From Alphaproteobacteria bacterium (GTDB lineage Bacteria > Pseudomonadota > Alphaproteobacteria > SHVP01), in assembly GCA_016869765.1 (NCBI GenBank), contig VGES01000014.1:16131-80130 (forward strand): 64,000 nt of DNA. The letters are read 5' to 3'. The notes below the pieces were generated by a model that worked only from the letters and a program-made list of their open reading frames with translations, was not told the DNA's origin and did not search any database. The stretch's first letter is position 1, and every line of letters begins with the position of its first letter. The position numbers and the translations under genes are program-made. Below, in pieces: positions 59,283 through 64,000 of the stretch.

Positions 59283-61417
59283 GCGTTCCGTCCCGTGACG
59301 ACCGCAAGCACGTTGCGGATCAGCTTGTGCCCGACGTCACCCCCCATGGTCAGGATCGATTCGGGATGGAACTGCACAGCGAAGATTTTCTCGCGGCGAT
59401 GTTTGACCGCCATGACGAGCCCCGTTTCGTTGCGCGCTGTCACCTCGAGCTCGGAGGCGGGAAACGTCGCCGGATCGGCCACGAGCGAGTGGTAGGCCCC
59501 GACCGCACAGTCGTTCGGAATGTCGCGGAACAGGCCCGCGCCGTCGTGACTCACCGTCCAGCGTTTGCCGTGGCGTGGTTCGTCGAGCACGTTGAGCCGT
59601 CCGCCGAACGCCTCGACGATGCCCTGCAGCCCGAGACAGACGCCGAACTGCGGCACTTTGGCCTGGGCCAGCGATTTGACCAGGCTCGGAACGCCGAACT
59701 GCTCGGGTCGGCCGGGCCCCGGTGAGTGCACGACGAGGTCTGGCTTTTCGGCCACCAACTTCGCAACTGGCACGCCGGCCCGGTAGGTCCGCACCTCGGC
59801 GCCGGTTTGCCGGAAATAGTCGGCCAGCGTGTGAACGAACGAGTCCTCGTTGTCGATCATCACGACCTTGACGCCCTTGAACGAGCGCAGCTCCTCGGCC
59901 TTCTTGGGCGGCGCCTTGGGTTCCAAAATGTTGAAAAACGCCGTCGCCTTGGTGCGCGTCTCTTCCGCCTCTTCGAGCCCTTGGGAGTCCCACACGAGCG
60001 TTGCGCCGGCGCGATAGCGGGCGAGGCCGTTCTCGAGATGCACCGTGCGGATCGTGATGCCGGTGTTGATGTCGCCGTTGACGAGCAACGCGCCGATGGC
60101 GCCACCGTACCAACGCCGCGGTGTCGATTCCTCCGATTCGACGATCTCGACCGCAGCCTTCTTGGGGGCGCCGGTGAGCGTCACCGCCCACATATGGCTC
60201 AAGAACGCATCGATGCCGGTGAACCCCGGCCGCAGCATGCCTTCGACGTGGTCGACGGTATGAAACAGCCCGGCATAGCGCTCGATCAACCGGCGCCCGA
60301 GCAGCCGGATCGAGCCCGGCTCGCAGATGCGCGACTTGTCGTTGCGGTCGACGTCGGTGCACATCGTGAGCTCGACCTCGTCCTTGTCCGAGTTGTAGAG
60401 CTTGCGAATGTTGTCGGCGTCCTCCATCGGGTTCTGCCCGCGCCGCACCGTCCCGGAAATCGGGCACGATTCGACGCGACGGCCCTCGACACGGACGAAC
60501 ATCTCGGGCGAGGCACCGATCAGTTGCTCGTCCCCCAACTGAATGAGGAACTCGTAAGGACTCGGGTTGACCCGCTGCATGGTGCGAAACAGCAGCGAGG
60601 GTTTGCCGCCGTAGGGCGCCAAGAAACTCCGCGACAGCACGACCTCGAAGATGTCGCCCACCCGCATGCGCTCGCGCGCCCGATCGACCATCGCCGCATA
60701 ATCGGAGTCGTTCTGGTCCGTCGTGATCGCGCCGCTCCTGGGCTGGGCGGCCATCGGGATCGGCACGAAGGCCCCGCGCCCGAGCCCCTCGGTGCTGCCC
60801 GATGGGCCGGCCAGTTCATAGTCGAGGCGGAACGCCACCTCCTTGCGCCGATCGACCAGGAGGATGCGGTCCGCGAAGTAGGCGTGCAGGTCCTTGGCGA
60901 CGTTGTGCCGATCCTGCTTGAGCGTGACGCGCTCGAACTGGAACAGGAGATCGTAGCCGAAGGCGCCGTAGAGCCCGAGGTTGCCTTCGCCGCGGCCGGC
61001 GAAATCGGCGATGATTCGCCGTAGCGGGCTGAAGACCGACGGCTGAAGGCTGCGCTCTTCTTCGGCAAAGAACCCCCGCGGCTCGGCGATCGTCAGCGCG
61101 AGAGTGCGGGCATCGTCCTGGGTGACGGTTGTGTCCGGGCCTACGAGGAGCGGCCGCAACAGCTTGAGCAAGACCTCGCCGCGCGGGCTGATGGCCCGGA
61201 CGGTCAGGCTCCGCCCACGCCCGATGAACTCCAGGGGTGGTTCGATCACCGCGATGTCCCAGCGCGAGTACCGGTCGGGGAACTCGATACCCGATGAAAA
61301 GTACGCGCCGCGTTCGCTATCGAGGCGATCGATGACGAAGCCGATGCCGGTCGCGTAGTCGAGTGGGGTCTGGGTGCGGCGAACGCGAAGGCCGCTCACG
61401 GTAGCGAACTCGCTCAT
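59279..61417 (-). CDS. trpE(G): Anthranilate synthase, fused components I and II
   Basis: A 712-residue fusion that makes anthranilate from chorismate and glutamine. Component I (about 1-505) has FEVVLSRSFLAPY, CPISGTVRRGQNPMEDADNI, ELTMCTDVDRNDKSRI, and HMWAVTLTGAPKKAAVEIVE. The glutamine amidotransferase (about 520-712) has VVHSPGPGRPEQFG, catalytic Cys in FGVCLGLQGIVEAF and the His-Glu pair in VQFHPESILTMGG. The fused form is characteristic of alphaproteobacteria such as rhizobia. The start ATG 61417 gives MSEFATVSGLRVRR. The 257-base upstream region has hairpins and a possible leader peptide. Confidence 0.96.
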   Translation of the reverse strand: MSEFATVSGLRVRRTQTPLDYATGIGFVIDRLDSERGAYFSSGIEFPDRYSRWDIAVIEPPLEFIGRGRSLTVRAISPRGEVLLKLLRPLLVGPDTTVTQDDARTLALTIAEPRGFFAEEERSLQPSVFSPLRRIIADFAGRGEGNLGLYGAFGYDLLFQFERVTLKQDRHNVAKDLHAYFADRILLVDRRKEVAFRLDYELAGPSGSTEGLGRGAFVPIPMAAQPRSGAITTDQNDSDYAAMVDRARERMRVGDIFEVVLSRSFLAPYGGKPSLLFRTMQRVNPSPYEFLIQLGDEQLIGASPEMFVRVEGRRVESCPISGTVRRGQNPMEDADNIRKLYNSDKDEVELTMCTDVDRNDKSRICEPGSIRLLGRRLIERYAGLFHTVDHVEGMLRPGFTGIDAFLSHMWAVTLTGAPKKAAVEIVESEESTPRRWYGGAIGALLVNGDINTGITIRTVHLENGLARYRAGATLVWDSQGLEEAEETRTKATAFFNILEPKAPPKKAEELRSFKGVKVVMIDNEDSFVHTLADYFRQTGAEVRTYRAGVPVAKLVAEKPDLVVHSPGPGRPEQFGVPSLVKSLAQAKVPQFGVCLGLQGIVEAFGGRLNVLDEPRHGKRWTVSHDGAGLFRDIPNDCAVGAYHSLVADPATFPASELEVTARNETGLVMAVKHRREKIFAVQFHPESILTMGGDVGHKLIRNVLAVVTGRNA

Positions 61418-61491
61418 GGTTCCTCTCTCTTCCGCCAAAGGCGGCCCGCGACGCGGGGTCTCACTTAGGGATGGGGCAACAGGGGTCGGCG

Positions 61492-61562
61492 GCGCAGACG
61501 GGCTGCGCGGTGACGGAGCGTCACCAGAGGAACGACACGAACTTGGGAGGATGTCCGCCCAC
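61492..61562 (-). promoter_or_regulatory. Possible leader peptide and hairpins upstream of trpE(G)
   Basis: On the minus strand a GTG-started 13-codon frame (61562 to 61521) encodes GGHPPKFVSFLW and ends with a single Trp codon just before its TGA. The Trp and stop codons lie inside a perfect 7-bp hairpin (61509-61525), followed directly by a 6-bp hairpin (61492-61508). This resembles a transcription-attenuation layout, but rhizobial trp leaders have tandem Trp codons and no T-run is seen here, so the case is weak. Confidence 0.25.
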
Positions 61563-61674
61563 GAGGATTGCCCTAAGCTGCCAACGGCGCCACGCTAGCA
61601 GAGCGGCGCCCGCGCCGTAAAGCACCACAACCCGCACCGTCGTGCGCCCAGACCACCGTTATGCGCCGAGACCA

Positions 61675-62706
61675 ATGAGCGAACCCGCCTGCCCTCCGCT
61701 GCACCGTCTCTACTACACGGCGACCCAAGGTGGGCGCGTCGCGTGGTATCTGGCCCACTACGCTCTGACCGCGCGCCTGTCGAGCCCATGGCGGGGCGCG
61801 CCGCGCCACTACAGCGTACCGCTACCGACGCTCAAGGTCCTGCTCGCCGACCTGCGCGCCACCTTCGAGGAAGAATGGCGGGACATCGCCGCGGGCCTCT
61901 ATCGCGCACCCCATGATGCGCTCCGTCCGCCGCACGAGGTGTTGGGTCAGTCGCTCGCCTATTTCGCCGATTTCTTCGCGGTCGACCGCCGACGGCGCCA
62001 GGGCGCGACCCAGGAAGCGGCCGCGTTGGCGGGCGCGGGCTCCTGGCCGCGCTACTACACGCAGAATTTCCATTTCCAGACCGACGGCTACTTGAGCGAG
62101 CGATCGGCGCGTCTCTACGACGGACAGGTTGAAACACTGTTCCTCGGTGGCGGCGATTTGATGCGCCGGCGCGCGCTGCCGTGGATCGCGCAACTCCAGC
62201 CGGCGCGGTTGCTCGATGTCGGTTGCGGCACCGGTCGCTTCCTGGGATTTGTCGCCGACAGCTTCCCCGGGATCGAACGCCTGGCGCTCGACCTGAGCCC
62301 GGCCTACCTCAGGGAGGCCGCGCGACAACTCAAGCGTTGGCCCGGTACGAAGTTCATCGAGGCCAAGGCCGAGAAAATTCCCGAGCCCGACGCCAGCATC
62401 GATCTCGTTTCGGCCGTGTTCCTGTTTCACGAGCTTCCCGCCCAAGTGCGAACGCGGGTGTTGGGCGAAATCGCGCGCGTCTTGAAACCAGGCGGGAGTT
62501 TTCTATTGCTCGACTCGCTGCAGCGCGGCGATCACCCGCCCTACGACGGGCTGCTCGAGTTCTTTCCCGTGGCGTTCCATGAGCCCTACTACACCGACTA
62601 CGTGAGCCAGGACTTGGGCACGCTCGCCGCTCCACACGGGCTTCGTCTCGTGGAGACACGCCGCGCCTTCCTGTCCAAGATCGCGTTGTTTCGCAAAGAG
62701 CGATGA
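61675..62706 (+). CDS. Class I SAM-dependent methyltransferase
   Basis: A 343-residue protein. A helical N-terminal half (YYTATQGGRVAWYLAHYALT; YYTQNFHFQTDGYLSERSARLYD) precedes a Rossmann methyltransferase domain with motif I LLDVGCGTGRFLGFV, LALDLSPAYLREA, motif IV-like IDLVSAVFLFHEL and VLKPGGSFLLLDSL. The N-terminal part resembles that of uncharacterised proteins related to UbiE-like enzymes. Substrate unknown. It is divergent from trpE(G) and overlaps the next gene by ATGA. ATG 61675 is used; the frame is open to GTG-like codons just upstream. Confidence 0.85.
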   Translation: MSEPACPPLHRLYYTATQGGRVAWYLAHYALTARLSSPWRGAPRHYSVPLPTLKVLLADLRATFEEEWRDIAAGLYRAPHDALRPPHEVLGQSLAYFADFFAVDRRRRQGATQEAAALAGAGSWPRYYTQNFHFQTDGYLSERSARLYDGQVETLFLGGGDLMRRRALPWIAQLQPARLLDVGCGTGRFLGFVADSFPGIERLALDLSPAYLREAARQLKRWPGTKFIEAKAEKIPEPDASIDLVSAVFLFHELPAQVRTRVLGEIARVLKPGGSFLLLDSLQRGDHPPYDGLLEFFPVAFHEPYYTDYVSQDLGTLAAPHGLRLVETRRAFLSKIALFRKER

Positions 62707-63569
62707 AGACCATCGTGATCGCGGCCCTGTGGCTCGTGGCCACGCTGGCTCCGGCCATGGCGATCGAGAACGTCGCGTTTCCCTCGAACGATGCCGACGT
62801 CACCAAGGCCGCACCGACGGTCCTGCAAGGGCTGTTGCGCCGCCCCGAAGGCGACGGACCATTCCCGGCGGTCGTCGTGCTCCACGGGTGTGGCGGAATT
62901 TACCAGCGCAACGGCAAACTGATCGCGCGGGACGATGACTGGAGCGAACGGCTGCGCGCGCTGGGCTACGTCGTGCTGCAAGTCGATTCGTTCACGGCGC
63001 GCGGCGTCCGCGAGGTCTGTACGATGAAGGACCGCCCACTCACGGCCGAACGGGATCGCCCGCGTGACGCCTACGGCGCGCTCCGCTATCTCCAGTCGCA
63101 GTCCTTCGTGCGCCCGGATCGCGTCGCCCTCCTGGGCTGGTCGAACGGCGGCATTGCGCTGCTCTGGACGATCGCCGGCACCAGCACGGCGCGACCCAAA
63201 ACGCTGGAGCACGATTTCGCCGCAGCAGTGGCGTTCTACCCCGGGTGCTCCACCGCCCTTCGGGCCAAGCGCCCATGGTCGACGGATGTGCCGCTCCTGA
63301 TGCTATTGGCCGAGAAGGACGACTGGACGCCGGCCACCAATTGTCAGCAGCTCGCCGAACGCGCCCGGGGATCAGGACCAGCGATCGAAACAGTAGTCTA
63401 TCCGGACGCCCACCACGACTTCGATGCTCCCAACACGCCCGTGCGCGTGCGCCGCGATGTCGCGACGACCAGGTCCGGTACGGCGACCGTCGGCACCAAT
63501 CCCGCCGCACGCGCGGACGCGATCACGCGGGTGCCGAGGTTTCTGCTCGAACGACTGCCCGCGAAGTAG
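62703..63569 (+). CDS. Secreted dienelactone-hydrolase-family protein
   Basis: A 288-residue alpha/beta hydrolase with a signal peptide (MKTIVIAALWLVATLAPAMA). The fold is shown by AVVVLHGCGGIYQRNG, the nucleophile elbow ALLGWSNGGIALLW, the acid region LLMLLAEKDDWTPATNC and the catalytic His in YPDAHHDFDAP. Related dienelactone-hydrolase-like proteins are esterases of unknown substrate; periplasmic location is inferred from the leader. It is coupled to the methyltransferase gene by ATGA and converges on the ABC remnant. Confidence 0.87.
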   Translation: MKTIVIAALWLVATLAPAMAIENVAFPSNDADVTKAAPTVLQGLLRRPEGDGPFPAVVVLHGCGGIYQRNGKLIARDDDWSERLRALGYVVLQVDSFTARGVREVCTMKDRPLTAERDRPRDAYGALRYLQSQSFVRPDRVALLGWSNGGIALLWTIAGTSTARPKTLEHDFAAAVAFYPGCSTALRAKRPWSTDVPLLMLLAEKDDWTPATNCQQLAERARGSGPAIETVVYPDAHHDFDAPNTPVRVRRDVATTRSGTATVGTNPAARADAITRVPRFLLERLPAK

Positions 63570-63572
63570 CCG

Positions 63573-63767
63573 TCAAGGGTCTAGCCCAGCGATACGACGA
63601 AGTTGAGCGTACCTTCCACCAGCATTCGCGAGTTGTGAGGGAATGCCCTCTTCGACGATCGCCCCATTCTCCATCACGAGAACCTTGTCTGCATCCCCGG
63701 CGATCGCCAGTTTGTGAGCGATCATCAAGACAGATCGACCGCGAACAAGGCCGATCACAGCGGCATT
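63573..63767 (-). pseudogene. C-terminal remnant of an ABC transporter ATPase
   Basis: About 64 residues matching the end of an exporter-type nucleotide-binding domain: RGRSVLMIAHKLAIAGDADK contains the H-loop histidine, and VLVMENGAIVEEGIPSQL plus YAQLRRIAG is the usual tail. Walker A, signature and Walker B are absent, and a TAG codon closes the frame at 63768. It is therefore a truncated gene. The stop of the remnant is three bases from the end of the convergent hydrolase gene. Confidence 0.8.
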
Positions 63768-64000
63768 CTAGACCCTAGTCCATCTTCAGATCGTGGGCCG
63801 GCACGGGGGTCAGGCAACCGACTTCTCCATCCAGACACGCTCGAACGGACCCATCTGCTCGACAAGGGTCTCGCGATAGCCGAGACGGGCATGTCCGTCG
63901 TCAGATCATTTGAGACTGATCGAAGGCTTTATTAATGGAGGCTTCGGCCCATCTGGTTTGTCAGTCTAGGCGGTGGCTTGCTGGTGCAGCAAGCGGCGGT
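63768..64000. other. Degraded region at window end
   Basis: No intact gene is seen. On the minus strand a 31-codon frame (63810-63905) bounded by stops reads GHARLGYRETLVEQMGPFER and VWMEKSVA, which looks like another eroded protein tail. An open plus-strand frame from ATG 63934 runs off the window and cannot be judged. The sequence is lower in GC than the preceding genes. Confidence 0.4.

Noticed and set aside
63714..63935. 73-codon plus-strand frame at the window end
   Set aside because: Antisense to the ABC remnant and a second tail; low-complexity and without family features.

Overview
The window is about 64 kb of high-GC chromosome from an alphaproteobacterium, most likely of Rhodospirillales type. 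This is inferred from gene order and protein character: mdh-sucCD-sucAB-lpdA in one TCA block, ffh-rpsP-rimM-trmD-rplS running into leuCDB-asd, a dapF-mtaB-ftsY cluster, sdhCDAB near zapE, a fused trpE(G), a class I lysyl-tRNA synthetase and a complete System I cytochrome c maturation operon. The genes are tightly packed, with many 1-11 bp start/stop overlaps and frequent GTG/TTG starts. No tRNA, rRNA, CRISPR array, intact insertion sequence or prophage is visible.

Layout. 1-2.0 kb: end of a transaldolase-family gene, a DUF484 gene and xerC. 2.0-11.2 kb (minus strand): lpdA, a lipocalin-like gene, sucB, sucA, sucD, sucC and mdh, i.e. 2-oxoglutarate to succinate plus malate to oxaloacetate. 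11.3-16.8 kb: htpG behind an RpoH-type promoter, a DUF1223 secreted protein and acnA. 17-24.7 kb (plus strand): ccmA-B-C, a muconolactone-isomerase-like gene, then ccmD-E-F-G-H-I. 24.7-27.4 kb: a gene-free stretch with inverted repeats, a small charged protein with a clear terminator, a NUDIX hydrolase, the septation/YciB membrane protein and an S-adenosyl-L-methionine hydrolase family gene. 27.4-30.5 kb (minus): ftsY, mtaB, dapF. 30.7-38.4 kb (plus): ffh, rpsP, rimM, trmD, rplS, leuC, leuD, leuB, asd. 38.4-46.3 kb: pdxY, a CitE-like lyase, sdhCDAB, a methyltransferase with a regulatory domain, zapE. 46.3-50.1 kb (minus): HAD hydrolase, degenerate EAL protein, pyrD, YedK-type SRAP protein. 50.2-55.7 kb: LexA-like S24 regulator, lysS, a DinG-like Fe-S helicase and a TerB-like protein. 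55.7-58.7 kb: an accessory block of lower GC with a nine-repeat TPR protein, an FkbM methyltransferase and gene remnants. 58.7-63.6 kb: alpha/beta hydrolase, trpE(G), a SAM methyltransferase and a secreted dienelactone-hydrolase-like protein. From 63.57 kb to the end there are only remnants, including the tail of an ABC transporter ATPase.

Most of the window is conserved core metabolism and translation. The unusual places are the TPR/FkbM block, bracketed by two copies of the same hydrolase 3' end (one intact, one frameshifted); the isomerase-like gene inside the ccm operon; the membrane EAL protein that has lost key catalytic positions; the methyltransferase wedged between sdhB and zapE; and the divergent pair of a LexA-like regulator and a YedK-like protein. 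I see no convincing evidence of a wholly new multi-gene system; the TPR/FkbM block is the best candidate for acquired accessory function.
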